The position numbers and the translations under genes are program-made. Positions 24,987 to 37,610 of a stretch of 64,000 nt of DNA are shown one piece after another (the first letter of the stretch is position 1; the number at the start of each line of letters is the position of its first letter). Below the pieces are notes generated by a model, which was not told the origin of the DNA, ran no database searches, and saw only the letters and a program-made list of their open reading frames with translations. The DNA is from Panagrolaimus kolymaensis (Eukaryota; Nematoda; Chromadorea; Rhabditida; Panagrolaimidae): the NCBI GenBank assembly GCA_028622995.1, contig JAJQJQ010000023.1, positions 3,100,001 through 3,164,000 on the forward strand. The letters run 5' to 3'.

Positions 24987-27898
24987 CCTGTTTTGTTTGA
25001 TTGATTGCTTTGTAGTTTCACGATGAAAGAACACAGTAAGAAGTCCAAATGAACTTTAAAATGTTTCACTGAAAAAAAAATCATCAAGTTTTTAGCAAAT
25101 ATGTTAATTAAGTTTTTTGTACATACCTTTGATTTGAAATTGAAGCAAAAGAAATCAGATTATAAAAGTTTTTGATAAATCTAGAAAGATAAAAACATTA
25201 ATATTTTATTGAATTTAGAAAAATTTGATAGCAAAATTGCTTGTAAAATCGCGAGGAATAAATAACAAAACGATAAGAATGAATGAGTTGACTTTGATTT
25301 TATTAATTTTTTCTGATCCACAAACAAAAACAAGACTCTTTGAATGAAACAGCAACTTTGAAGATTGAACAATGAAGAAAAAAAAAGAATCCAAAGAAAA
25401 TCCAAAAAAATGGCTCTCGAAGCTTCTTCCCATTCACACACATTAGTGGCAAAATGCAATGAAAGCGCGCGTAATCGTCTGCAAAAAATTCTTCAATGAT
25501 GATCAACAGTTGAAACGTTCGTTCAAATCCATATATTTAAAACTCAATGGTTGTTCATTTATTATGAATTCGATTTTACTAGCTAAATAAGTTGTGAAGA
25601 AAATTATCAAAATCAAAAAGAAAATGGATAAAATATAATCAAACAATTACCGTAAAATAAATAAAATATTAGAAGATTGAATCAACTTTTATTTATGCAA
25701 GAAATAATGGGTGTAATTTTTTAAAGTTGAATAGCATATTTTATTTAATATACATATATTTACTTCTGTTTTCTACGCTTTTGCAATAAAAGATTGGTTT
25801 CGATGTACTGTAATAACACCCTTTTGTGTACCTTTTGTTTATTTTCAATAATGACTATTTTTTGAAAAAATGACATTGACCAATTTTGATTTTTTCCAAC
25901 AAAAAACTTTTTCTTTTTTTATTCTTGAATTTAACCCCTCAAAATAAAATTCTTTTAACTATTGTGAGTCATTCATGACTGACATTCGTTGTTTTTTTTT
26001 AGAAAGATGGAAGAAGAACCACGTGTTCACGTGCTATAGCAACATTTATGTCTGACACTTTTTTTTATTTTTTATAAAAGTCGTCCATCCTTTTGAAATT
26101 ATTTTTTCTTTCATTTTAGAAGCTGAGTTATAAAAAAATTATGAAATAATTTTGTGTGCAGTCTTGAATTTTTTTGCAAAAAAGCATAACTGCAAAAAAG
26201 AAAGAAGAATTTTCTTGCAAAAAAGAAGAAGAATTTTCTTGCATGCAATGAATAACATCGAGGTTAAAAATAGACAGAAACAACTTCCTCATGATTTTAT
26301 ATATTGTTGTTAATGGTGAAAGGTGGATTTATTGTTTTTTTTTTTGAGTTAAAAGTTTTCACCCTTGTTTTTTATTGATCCTGGAAAAATAACAAATGTG
26401 ATCTCTGCGTGAAAAAAAAAAAATAAAGCTATAAGTTCTTACTCATTTTTTTTGCTGATGAAAGGAAAAACTTTTCTTATCATACATAGATAATCTTCAT
26501 CAACATGTGAGTGAGAAGGACAAAAAAGCACGTTGTCGTGGGCTTAACCAACTTTATTGTTTTGAAAGGAGATTGTTGCAATTGCGATTGTTTCTGTGAT
26601 GAATTTTTTTAATCGCCTTTGAAAGTCAAAAGGTTGCAGCGATCACGCCATTTCAATATCGATTAAAAATGAAACAAAAAATTATTTAGGAAAAATGTAC
26701 TGCAAATTTTAACCATTTCAAAAAAATTCAAGTTTGCTTTAAAAAATATATCGCAGATTTTGATTTCAATAACTCGACAAACAAATGACAACAATCTTTC
26801 TGTTATGAACTCGTTATTGTTGTTGTTTTTTTATGCTACTTTTATTAACTCTCTCCAAAGAAAATAAATCTGTCATCACTTTGTTTTTTTATTTATGGCA
26901 AAATTGAAAAGCAAACTTAAATATGTTTATATCCTCTGATGCTGAGAGATATTTATTTACCAATATTTAAAAAAATAAAAATAACAACAACCATTACAAA
27001 TCAAACTTAAAGTTGCTGTTTTTCAATAAATCAAAATCAAAACTGTAAACATCCCTTCTTCTTATTTTCTTGAAAAGCTATGCTATTTCCCTTTTTTCTT
27101 TTCTTTTTTGAAGAACACTAATAAATGCAGGAGATGTTCACGTGCAAAAAAGCATTGCTTTTTTCTCGACATACAGCGGCGAAGTCCCATATGAAGAAGA
27201 ACACGACCGACGTTGACCAACCAAGGCGCGTTTTTTTTGGTAAGAAGAGAAGAGGTCGATGAAAGGCTCTTGTATGAAAGAAGAAAAAACGCATATATTC
27301 TTTGGTTGTTTCTTAAAAACAAAAAAATGCAACTTCAGCAATAAAAAAAACTCAAAAGCAATGTGAATCAGAATAATAACGATAACAGAAAAACAATGTT
27401 TTTTAGGTTTGATTGCAACTTTTAACTGTACAAATACGACTCATTTTCAATGTTAACTTTTTTCTCTTTTAGATGCTTCGAATTTCCTTGTTATTACTCA
27501 AATCAAACGACTTTCAAAATATATTTTTTTATTAGGTTTTTTAACAGTTTTTTTATAATTAATAAAATTCAAAAAATAACAATTAAAATTCTTTGCGAAA
27601 TAACAAAACAACTCCCCGTTATTAGATTGTTTAAAATAAATATTTAAAGATTGATTCATGGAATCAACAATGGATGGACGTAAAATATATGGTGTTTATA
27701 ATCATCATCTTCCATTTGGTGGCAAGGTTATAGCAATATATTGGAAGAAGATTTATTAAAATAATAATAATAGTAGCAGCAGCTTCTGCACTTTTAATAA
27801 AAACCCGAATGTTTCATTGATAAAAAAAATAAGGTTGTTGAAGGATGAAAATTTTGTCCAGCAAAATATATATCATTCATATTTGATGAAGATTTGTT
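24987..27898. other. Gene-poor region
   Basis: Nearly 3 kb without a credible coding frame. It includes the CCCH gene promoter. A short direct repeat of about 25 bp (GAAGAATTTTCTTGC core) lies at 26191-26240. A 70-bp ATG-initiated patch at 27658-27730 (+) reads MESTMDGRKIYGVYNHH, but it stops soon and has no partner exon. Confidence 0.45.
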
Positions 27899-28096
27899 TT
27901 AATCTTCTTCACCATGTTCGATGCTTACAGCTTCAGCACGAGCAACAAAGATGGGCAAAATGATACTTATTGGAAGGATGAATAATAATGAATATGCGGC
28001 ATGTTGAAGCTTTGGATTGACAATTGAAACAAGAGCCCGGGTGGCTGCAAAAAGCAAGATGGTAAATTCAAGGATGTTAACAACAGCAGAAAGCAT
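27899..28096 (-). CDS. Small two-span membrane protein, 65 aa
   Basis: A single uninterrupted frame. Two hydrophobic helices (residues about 5-27 and 35-52) are joined by a short loop with NPKLQHAAYS, and the tail is acidic (SIEHGEED). Codon use is less AT-driven than in the surrounding DNA, and the frame is intact and isolated, which is why I keep it despite its size. I do not recognise the family. It could be the last or only exon of a small ER or mitochondrial membrane protein. Confidence 0.55.
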   Translation of the reverse strand: MLSAVVNILEFTILLFAATRALVSIVNPKLQHAAYSLLFILPISIILPIFVARAEAVSIEHGEED

Positions 28097-31000
28097 GATT
28101 GATTATTTTTAGGAGTTTTTAAATTTTGGTAGTAAAATACTATCAGAAAGTTGAATTTATTTTAACTTAACGAGCCTCTCTTTTATACTCCTCGTCCTTC
28201 TCTCTTTTGTAAGGGGTATCTCCTCCTTCTTTTTTAAGAAAGAAATATAAAAAGAGAGAGAGAGAGAGAGAATATGAAAGACTAGGCGGCGAGGAAGGCG
28301 GAGCGATAAAAACAAAAAATAAGTGCAGTCGTCGCCCCATGCATTTCCCGTGGCTTTGAAAAAATAATAATATGGGGAAGCAAAAAATAGACTACATTAA
28401 CACTTTTTTGCCTGTTAAAAGAAAAGATAAAAAAAAAAGAGAGTCAAATTTTAGGCTAAAATAGTGATCGTTGTGGAAAAAAGCGTATGTTCAAAGCATC
28501 CTTGGCACGAGTTATCATCACACACACAACATGTTGAGAAGTGCAAAAGTAAAAAAAATAAAATGAAAGGTTGTTGTCGTTTATGAGATCCCAAAAATAG
28601 AAAGATATAAGATATTGCTTTATTTTTAGAAACACACAGTTGTTGCTTGCCCTCATTCTTTTTGTAAGCAGTTTAATTTTCGGCTTCAAAATATCATTGA
28701 TATTATTTCATTAAAATCATTTTAGACAAAAAACAATAAGCCTTCACAAATTTTGCAAAAAAAAAATGATAAACAAATCCAACCATGAAAATAAAAGCGA
28801 TATGAAAAGAGAAAACAGGATTGAAAAGTTAGGCAATAAAAAAATATCAAGGGTAACAATTTAATTGTCATCGGATTAAAGCTGCTTTATTCATTTTTTA
28901 GTTATTAGTCTTTAAATTAAGACCTTCTGTGATGAAAATGGTAATTAATTTTGCCTGATAAACTAATAAAAAATTTATTACAGTTTCCAATCAACATTGT
29001 TTGTGTTTTTTTTATTTCAATGTCCTTCACTTTTTTCAATTTTCTACCTTTTTTATTTTCATTTTTAGGTAAGAAAAAAATCAATCACTTTGAAATTTAA
29101 TGGAGTTTTTTTCCTTCAATTTTTTCAAAGGCTTGAATCGACCTCGAATTTGGTGGCGTTGATGGTGCTCAACTGTTTCAATGCAAAATAATGCAATGTG
29201 ATCTTTCGCCTTTTTTTTCTATCGTTCATGTCCATCAAGAAAAAAATTGCAATTTTTTTATTTTCAAATGTTTTTATACCTTTAAAAGGAAGTCAAACGT
29301 GTTTTTACCTTTCTTTCAGTTTCTTTCAAGAGCAAAAGAAATTTTTTTGTGAAAAGAAAAAAACAAACCCAAAAATGAAATAAAGCCAAAAAAAGGACGG
29401 AAAAAATTAAAACACGAGAAAAAAATTCACATGCACGTTCATGTGAAGCAGATGCAGCCGACATGAGCCCTTTGAAATATAAAAAAAAAAGAGCAAAAGC
29501 TAAATGCGAAAAAAAGGGAAGACGAAAAAAGCGATGATAACAGTTGTCTGAACTAACAACAACTACTTAACTGGCTTTGGCTAATTATTTATGTCTATTA
29601 AAAAAAGCTAATGTTCTTCCATTTTTTTATAACTAAAGTGCAGGTTTAATTAATTATGTCTCTCTTTTCCTAAAAATTTCTTTTCACATTTTTTGAAAAA
29701 GCTTTTTTTCAATCAGGAAAAATACAATTTTTTAAGCCAAATCAAACCACAAGACTAAAGAGTCTCATCAGCCGCTCGACTAAAACCATGTTTTTCATTA
29801 ACTTTTTTTTCTGTGATATAAAAATTTGACAAAAAAGAAAACAATGCTGGAAAAAAATTGTTTGCAAAACACTTACATAAATTTTAAAATGCCCATGTCT
29901 CCTTGAAAAAAAAACCTTTAAAAGTTTCGAAAGTTCTTTTTTGTTATTACTTTGTTATTGAATGAAGAAAGAGTAAACAACAAAGAAAGAGAGAAGAAGG
30001 TTGGAAAGAAAATAGTGGACACTACATTTTTTATGAAATTAATCTAGCATGTAAATACGCGCACATGTATGATGGAAGAGAGAATGGATAATGAAAGCAA
30101 GCTATCATGAAAGAAAAGGAGCTCATGGACATTTCTTTATCTAAACATAAATATTTTGTATTTATCCCCAAATAAATAATAATTTGCTTAATTTTTTTTC
30201 GAAAATTTTAATTAAATATTTTGTATAATCCAATTAACTTTAGAAATTTAATAGTATTGGAATTTTATCGTCATTGTTTAATTAATTTTTTACTTTTCCC
30301 AAATTATTTCAAGGTCCATCACATTGTGTTACGATTCATTTTTTTCTTAAATGGTTGGAGTATTGTAAAAATTGACAAGTAGAAAACCTGATTTTGTGCT
30401 ATTTTTGCATCAATTTTTTTACATCAGATTTGATTAAAGTTTGTTGCTATCGTTGATGTGCTGCTCTGTCAGTCATATGCTCAGTGCATTTGTACATTTG
30501 CGGACCTTTTTTGAATGCTTCGAACCACGTGTTGCAATGTTTGATTAGGGGCCATTTTCATTTTTTAAAGTAAAAACACGCGGTATCTATTATTCAATCT
30601 CTCTCTTGTATTTAATCATTCAAAAAAACGCAAAGTTTTAAAAAAATTTGTTAGATCAATTTGGTTCTTAATTTAACTTTTTGTAACAATGAAAAAGAGT
30701 TTTGTAAAAATTAAAATTTATAACATAAAAATTATATTAGGGTTTATACAAAGCTTATACGATAGTCAAATAATTACTAACCTAAGCTTGGATTTCATAT
30801 TTTGGTATTACGTTTCAAGGGACAAGCAGATTTGTGATTAATTTGAAAATAATATCAATGAAGCAAGCTTTAGAGCACAACAATATTTGTTTGTACTTTA
30901 AAAATTTATTGAAGCAAAGAACCTTCAACAAAAAATTTCAACAAAAGCATCCTTTTTCCGCCTTTTCTTTTGCACGTTTTTTTGATCTTTGCTTGAATGT

Positions 31001-31310
31001 TCTTCAGTGCAGTTTAGAACATTGAAAACGAAGCCATTGCAGTAACAGACAAAACAAAAAAATGTAAAACAACAAAAAAGAAATATCAAAAAATAGAAAA
31101 TGCAATTTAATTGATTGCTTCCTTCCTTTTTACTTTTAACAAAGACGCACTAAAACTAAAATTGAACCCAAAAAATATGAAAGAAACATTTGTTTTTCAA
31201 CATTTTAAATGTGCAGGCATAAAAGAGTTTACAAAGTTAATCCATTTATTTGTTAATTATTACAATTACAATTAAATTTAAAGCATAAAACATGAAATAT
31301 GTATGTATTG
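28097..31310. other. Gene-poor region with GA microsatellite
   Basis: 3.2 kb with no supported gene. A pure GA dinucleotide run lies at about 28252-28270, and there are many poly-A/T tracts. This would be the regulatory region of the small gene at 28096, or hold untranscribed spacer. Confidence 0.45.
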
Positions 31311-32294
31311 TTATTGGCTACGTACAACTACAGCTACAGGAAACAAAGCACGAAACAAACAAATTCCAACGAAAAGAACCAAGAGTGCAAGAGCAAGAGT
31401 AACATTAGGATTCGTTCCATCAGCATTTGAATGAGGACCAAGTTGAAATGATGGAGAATCATTATCACTTCTAAAAAAAATGCAGGTGATATTAAAAAAC
31501 AAATGGAAAATAGTCTTACTTTGTAATAGTCATTTCGGCTTCATTTACATTCTTTGATAGAGCATCAAGCATGAGTTGTTCAAGTGGAGGATTGTCAGAT
31601 GGACATGAAGTTGATGAATCCAAAAATGCAATAAGTCGAGTTGAAGTTGTATCATTGGTTAATCCACCAACGTCAAGAAAGCGAGTAACAAGTAAAAGCT
31701 TTGGTGATGTAACTTCTTGCCATGTTTTAACAATTTTGGGTCGTTGCCATGTTAATACAACCTTTGAACTTCCTCGAGCTGCGATATGACCAGTTGCACT
31801 TGGAAGAGCCTAAAAAATATTCATCCATGAATAAAGATAAATGAGAGAGATAACAATAAACTAACAGAAAGTAAATCCATAGTATCGGTTTTGAATTTAT
31901 AATATAGTGGACGATCAGAAATGTTACAAAGTAAAACAGCAACTCGAGCAACACTTGTTCGACCTTCAATGCATTGAAAACGTAATTCAGTAGCTTGAGC
32001 AAGACGTCGACGAACAGGACTCTTATTTGGTGATGGATTGGATGTTTGAGTTGAAGCTACATCTAAGGAATTTCCTACAAATTCTTCTTGATAATGATTA
32101 TTATTACGATCAAGCGAAAATACTTACGTGGTGGTGTTGTTCCTTTTGTATTGCTGTTTGCACCATTTCCCGATTCATTGCTAGTGGAATTTGAAGATTC
32201 TGTAGAGCCATTTGATTCACCGCTGTCACTAAAATGTAATAAAAATGTTAAAAGATAATAATTCAATAAATTTAAATGCTAACCTTTTCGACAT
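31311..32294 (-). CDS. VAP-like MSP-domain membrane protein, 256 aa
   Basis: Exons: 32294-32284, 32228-32128, 32074-31866, 31809-31520, 31470-31311. After a Ser/Asn-rich start comes a major-sperm-protein fold, residues about 62-165. It has the strand pattern ELRFQCIEGRTSVARV, NISDRPLYYKFKTD and a Trp-Gln strand (VVLTWQRP). The C-terminus has one hydrophobic span (VTLALALLVLFVGICLF) close to the end, so it is tail-anchored like VAP or MOSPD proteins, which sit in the ER and tether other membranes. The FFAT-binding Lys of canonical VAP is not obvious, so a more diverged nematode MSP-domain class is likely. The promoter is shared with myosin VI. Confidence 0.8.
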
Positions 32295-32562
32295 GTTTTT
32301 AAAAAGCTTTGAGATGAAACGGAATGCAAACACGAACCAGCAAAAATTGAAGAAGAAATTCAAAAAACAAATCGCTTGAAAAGACGCTTTCAAAAATTTA
32401 CATAAATAAATATTTTACCAAAAGCTTTTCCCATTGCACGTTCAAATTTATGCAATTTTCTTAACATTCTGCATGACTTTTTTTGATATATAAACTTCAT
32501 TTGCCATCCTAAATTCTTCATTCAATCATTTATTTGATTTTGGAAGAACGTGGTTATCAAAA
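32295..32562. promoter_or_regulatory. Divergent promoter of MSP protein and myosin VI
   Basis: Only 268 bp separate the two start codons, so both genes are probably driven from this interval. A TATATAAAC-like sequence lies at about 32488-32496, on the myosin side. Confidence 0.45.
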
Positions 32563-35500
32563 ATGGCGTCAAGTGAATCATCTGTTTCTGATGTCTTTGC
32601 AACTGAACTTGGAAGGTCTGTCTATATTCCTGATGAAGATGAAGGTTACAAGCATGGTAAATTGGTTGATTTTCGTGCTGATAGTCTTCGAATTGAATTA
32701 TCTGGTGGAAAGGTTGTTGATTGCCCTCATGATGATGTCTTACCTGCTGAAGAAGATGAAACTAAAGATGTTGATGATTCTTGTATGTTTTTTCCTTTTA
32801 AAGGCATTTGCTTTAATCTCTTTAATCCATTTTAGGCTCGTTGATGTATTTGAATGAAGGAACTTTGCTCAATAACTGCCGACAAAGATACCAGAAGAAG
32901 CAAATTTATACTTATGTGGCAAACATCCTTGTTTCAATCAATCCTTATGAATCCATTGATGAACTTTACTCAAATGAAACAATTTCAAGATATCAAGGGA
33001 AATCATTGGGATCTTTGCCACCTCATATCTTTGCTATAGGTGAGTTGTCTTTTTGCTTTGTTATTTGACTTACTAAAAAATCATTTTTCAGCTGACAAAG
33101 CTCATCGTGATCTTCAACGAAATAAAGAATCTCAATCCATTATTGTCTCTGGTGAAAGTGGAGCTGGCAAAACGGAATCTCAAAAGTACATTCTTCGATA
33201 TCTTTGTGATCGTTGGGGTGGAAATGCTGGTCCAATTGAACAACGTCTTCTTGATGCAAATCCAATCTTGGAAGCTTTTGGTAATGCAAAAACTATGAGA
33301 AACAATAACAGCAGCCGTTTTGGGAAGTTTGTTGAAATTCATTTTGGAAAAGAAGTTAGTTAAACATTACGATTTTTTTTTCTATTTACACTTACAAGGG
33401 AACGGTCAGACATGTAAGTGTGATTTCGATATTTTGTTTAGCCCAAAATATTATTTAGCATATTTTATAACATATCCCAAAATCTTAGCGGCGAATGGAA
33501 AGATGGTCTAAAGTTACAAGTCCTCAAAGTTTCAAATGATCAACAGGGAAACCCTATGAGTCAAAAAGGCCCTACGTGGAAACCCTATGAGTCAAAAAGG
33601 TCCAATAGGGTTTCCCTGTTGATCATTTGAAACTTTGAGGACTTGTAACTTTAGACCATCTTTCCATTCGCCGCTAAGATTTTGGGATATGTTATAAAAT
33701 ATGCTAAATAATATTTTGGGCTAAACAAAATATCGAAATCACACTTACATGTCTGACCGTTCCCTTGTTAGTTTATTTTTTTAGCATACCGTAGTTGGTG
33801 GATTTGTTTCACACTACCTTCTTGAAAAGTCAAGGCTTTGCCATCAAAATCCAGGTGAAAGAAATTATCATGTCTTTTATCAACTTCTTGCTGGCGCTGA
33901 TGATGAATTAGCTCAAAAACTTTCTCTCGCATCTCCTGATACTTTTAATGTAAGTTATTCTTCTTCTTTCAAATGAATGAATAATTTATTTATTTTACAG
34001 TATCTCAAATATGGAAGTACTCAATTCTTTGCTTCGTCGTCGTCATCTCCAATTCCTGCATCTCGTCGATCTTCAGCTGGTACTATTAGTGATGATCTCG
34101 TGGATGATTATTCTGATTTTCAAGCACTCCACAAAGCTCTCACTGAAATCGGCTTTTCTGATGCTCAAAAGCTCAACGTCTTCTCTATTATTGCTGGAAT
34201 TCTTCATCTTGGAAATGTTCAATTTGAAACCTCTGAAGAAGCTCATGGTGGATGTGTGGTGGTCAAAGACACGTTGGATTCCTTGAATAAAGCTGCTGAA
34301 TTATTTGGACTTGATGCCGATGAACTTATTCGTGGACTCACTTCTCGTGTTATGCAATCTCGTGGTGGTCATTTTGGAACTATTATCATGGTTCCATTAA
34401 AACCTCATTCAGCTATTGCCGCTCGTGACGCCTTGGTAAAATCCATTTATTCAGCTTTGTTTGATTCAATCGTTGCCGCTGTAAATGCTTGTATTCCCTT
34501 TGCTAATTCAATCGGATATATTGGTGTTTTGGATATCGCTGGTTTTGGTAAGTTTTTATTACTTTTATCATACACTTTATCCTATTTTTTATAGAATTCT
34601 TTCAAGTAAACTCCTTTGAGCAATTTTGTATCAATTATTGCAATGAAAAACTTCAACAATTTTTCAATGAAAGAATTCTAATACATGAACAAGAATTGTA
34701 TCGTCGTGAAGCTCTAAATGTTCCTGATATCGAATTTGTTGATAATCAAGATTGCATTGAACTCTTTGAACAGAAAACAATTGGTCTCTTGGATTTACTT
34801 GATGAAGAAGCGAGGCTTCCCAGTGCATCGCCAACACATTTCACTGAACAAGTTCATGCTGCTAATTCTCGACATTTCAGATTGGATGTTAGTTTTTTCC
34901 ATTATTTTTTGTAGCTAAATTCCGTTTTTAGGCTCCACGCAAAAGTCGACTTCGTGAACATCGTGATATGAGAGACAATGAAGGATTCCTTATTCGACAC
35001 TATGCTGGTGCTGTTTGTTACCAAACTTCACAATTTTTGGAAAAGAATAATGATGCCCTTCATGCTTCTTTGAAAGCTTTAATTGAACAAAGTAACAACA
35101 ATTATCTCAAAGATTTATTCGTTTCAACTGCAGCTATTCCATCACCTGCAAGATCAACTCCTGGTCGAACTAGTCAAAAATTAGCTGCTGCTTCTGTTGG
35201 AAACAAGTTCCGTGCTCAACTCAATGTCCTCTTGGAAAAACTTCGGTCAACTGTAAGTTTTATAAAAAAGTTATATTTGATATGATTAAAACCATTGTAT
35301 TTAGGGTACTCACTTCGTTCGTTGTATTAAACCCAACTCAGTTATGAGTCCATCCAAGTTTGAAGGCGCTCAAATTCTTTCTCAACTCAAATGTGCTGGT
35401 ATGGGATCTGTTCTTCGTCTCATGCATTGTGGTTTTCCATCTCGTGCTTCCTTTGTTGATCTTTATCAAATGTATCAAAGTCTTCTTCCTGACAAACTCA

Positions 35501-37129
35501 AACGTCTTGATCCTCGTCTTTTCTGCAAATGCCTCTTTCATGCTCTTGGACTTTCTGAAGCTGATTTTCAATTTGGTTTAACGAAAGCTTTCTTCCGCGC
35601 TGGAAAATTTGCTGAATTCGATGAACTTATGCATCAAGATGAAGCTCATATGTCTTCTTTGATCGTCAAAGTTCAATCGTGGCTTATTCGTATGCGTTGG
35701 AGAAAAATACAGTATACTGCTTTGTCAATTTGTCGAGGTATGGAATATTGAATTTTTAACTTTTAATGCTTTTTTGTTTTTTAGTAAACAAAATTATTGC
35801 TCAAAGAAGAAAAAAGATTGCTAAAGTTCAAAGTTTTGTTCGTGGATATCTTGTTCGAAAGCGTGTTACAAAGCAACTTCATAATTTCCGAAAATTGAAC
35901 TCTCTTGCTATGCGCATTGGCGATGTCAAAGCTCTGTGTGAAAATATTCAAGAAGGTAAAAAAGCTGAATTCGACGCAAAGGTGGATGATCTCATTCAAA
36001 CTACTAACTTCCTTATCTCTGAATGCAAAGCAAATGCAACAAAGCCAAATGAAAAACTCCTCGCTTCAACAAATGCACTTGAAAAACAAATGGATAACCT
36101 TGTTCAAGAACTAAAGTAATTTTTTTTCGTCTTTATTACTTATTTCATTTTTATTTTTTAGAACTCAAATGGTTGCAGAAGAACAAGCTCGTCTTTATGC
36201 CATTGAAGCTGAAAGTCGTCGTCTTCGTGAATTGGCTGAACAAGAAGAATTTGAACGTCAAGAAAAAGAACGAAAACTTGCTAAACTTCGTGAATTTGAA
36301 GCTCGTTTACAAAGAGAAACTGAAGAAGCGCTTAAACGTGAAGCTGAATTGGAGATCGAAAGAAAAGCCAACGAAGAAAAGGAAGCCGAAGAAGCTTTGA
36401 AACGTGAAAGTGAACGATTAGATACTGAATTGGCAAGTCGACTTGCTCATGAAAATCAAAATCTTGTTTTGGAAGCAGCACAAAAAGAACCTAAGAAATG
36501 GGAAGAAAATGAATTGTCAAAATACACTCATTCTGATTTGAGAGAAATTATGAATGCTACTCAAGGTTTTTTTATTGTCTGTATATATTTTTGAAAAAAC
36601 TTGATGCTTTTTAGATATGGAATTTTTGCGAGCATGTCAAGCAGAATTTCATCGTCGTATGCGCTTCTTTAATGGATGGAGATTCAAGTCAGCTCCTTCG
36701 AAACATGTTCCACGTCCAACAACCAAAGCGAATTCTCCTCCATTGCTTCCATCAATGCTTCCAAAAACTGTTGATCGTAAACAACGTTATTTCCGTGCTC
36801 CTTTGGCTACTCGTAAACGTCATACATATGGTTCTTCGCCTGAAAAAGGCTTTTGGTTCTGTCATTTTGATGGTGAATTCATTGTTCGTGAAATTGAAAT
36901 TAGACCTCATGTTACTCCAATTCTTCTCTGTGCAGGTTTGTCTTTCTTTTATATTACTGTTAAATGATTAAATACATTTGATGATTTTTTAGGACGAGAT
37001 GATATGAAAATGTCTCAACGGTTGCTCTCTGAAACTGGTCTCCTTCAAACTCAATACGAAATCAAAGAACGTGAATTTGAAGCTACTTGGTTACGCTTTG
37101 GTGGAACTCAACTTCGAACTCGTGATTAA
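32563..37129 (+). CDS. Myosin VI (minus-end-directed motor), 1212 aa
   Basis: Twelve exons: 32563-32782, 32836-33039, 33092-33354, 33785-33949, 34001-34547, 34595-34887, 34932-35252, 35305-35737, 35785-36115, 36162-36565, 36615-36935, 36993-37129. The motor has the P-loop [10 protein letters not shown] (about 161), switch [11 protein letters not shown], switch II DIAGFGEF and the relay [12 protein letters not shown]. After the converter comes the class-VI insert-2 and IQ region ([11 protein letters not shown], then [12 protein letters not shown]). A charged single-alpha-helix follows (about 930-1010). The cargo-binding tail ([28 protein letters not shown]) is diagnostic. Class VI motors walk to actin minus ends in endocytosis and sperm-cell organisation; C. 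elegans has two, hum-3 and spe-15. Intron 3 is 430 bp because it holds a MITE. Confidence 0.97.
33392..33770. mobile_element. 373-bp perfect foldback MITE (TTA target site) in a myosin VI intron
   Basis: The element spans 33395-33767. The left arm 33395-33557 and right arm 33605-33767 (163 bp each) are exact reverse complements base for base, leaving a 47-nt loop. It is flanked by TTA on both sides (33392-33394 and 33768-33770). The ends read CAAGGGAACGG and CCGTTCCCTTG. A TTA 3-bp duplication points to the PIF/Harbinger group. Next to the loop a 23-bp segment beginning GGAAACCCTATGAG is directly duplicated. It carries no coding capacity. Confidence 0.9.
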
Positions 37130-37610
37130 ATTTATAATAGAAGATTCGCTAATTATAATTTATGTAATTTAACAAAAATAAAATTATTTTGACATATCTT
37201 TAAAATTTCTTGCATCTTTGTGGCGGCTTTTTTGTATGTTAATTTAACTTTTCAAATGTGATCATCTCTAGCTATCTAAACGAACTAAGACACTTTTAAA
37301 ATAACGAGAAATATTATGTTAGCTAATACATGGCTATTTTTCAGCGGCAAATAAACCAAAATTGTGAAATGGAAAAACTTAAAGAAAATCAAACAATTGA
37401 TAGCCAAAAGAAAATTCACGGGCATTTTTGGTTCCCAAACGGAATGTGTTTGTAATTATCGAGAGCGAGGAACTTTGAAGCTTTATCAAAATTTAGTTTA
37501 TTTCATTTTTTGTTAACGAAAATGTTTTCGCTTTATTTTTTCGCTTTCATTTTTCGATTTTTTTTATTCACAAATGTGCTTTTATAGTAATTTATCCATA
37601 TCAACTTGCT
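37130..37610. other. Spacer between myosin VI and TAF3
   Basis: 481 bp between two plus-strand genes, with a poly-A signal (AATAAA) at about 37178. No other feature seen. Confidence 0.5.

Noticed and set aside
27658..27740. ATG-initiated patch reading MESTMDGRKIYGVYNHH
   Set aside because: Stops shortly, no downstream exon in frame could be found; may be an untranslated region.
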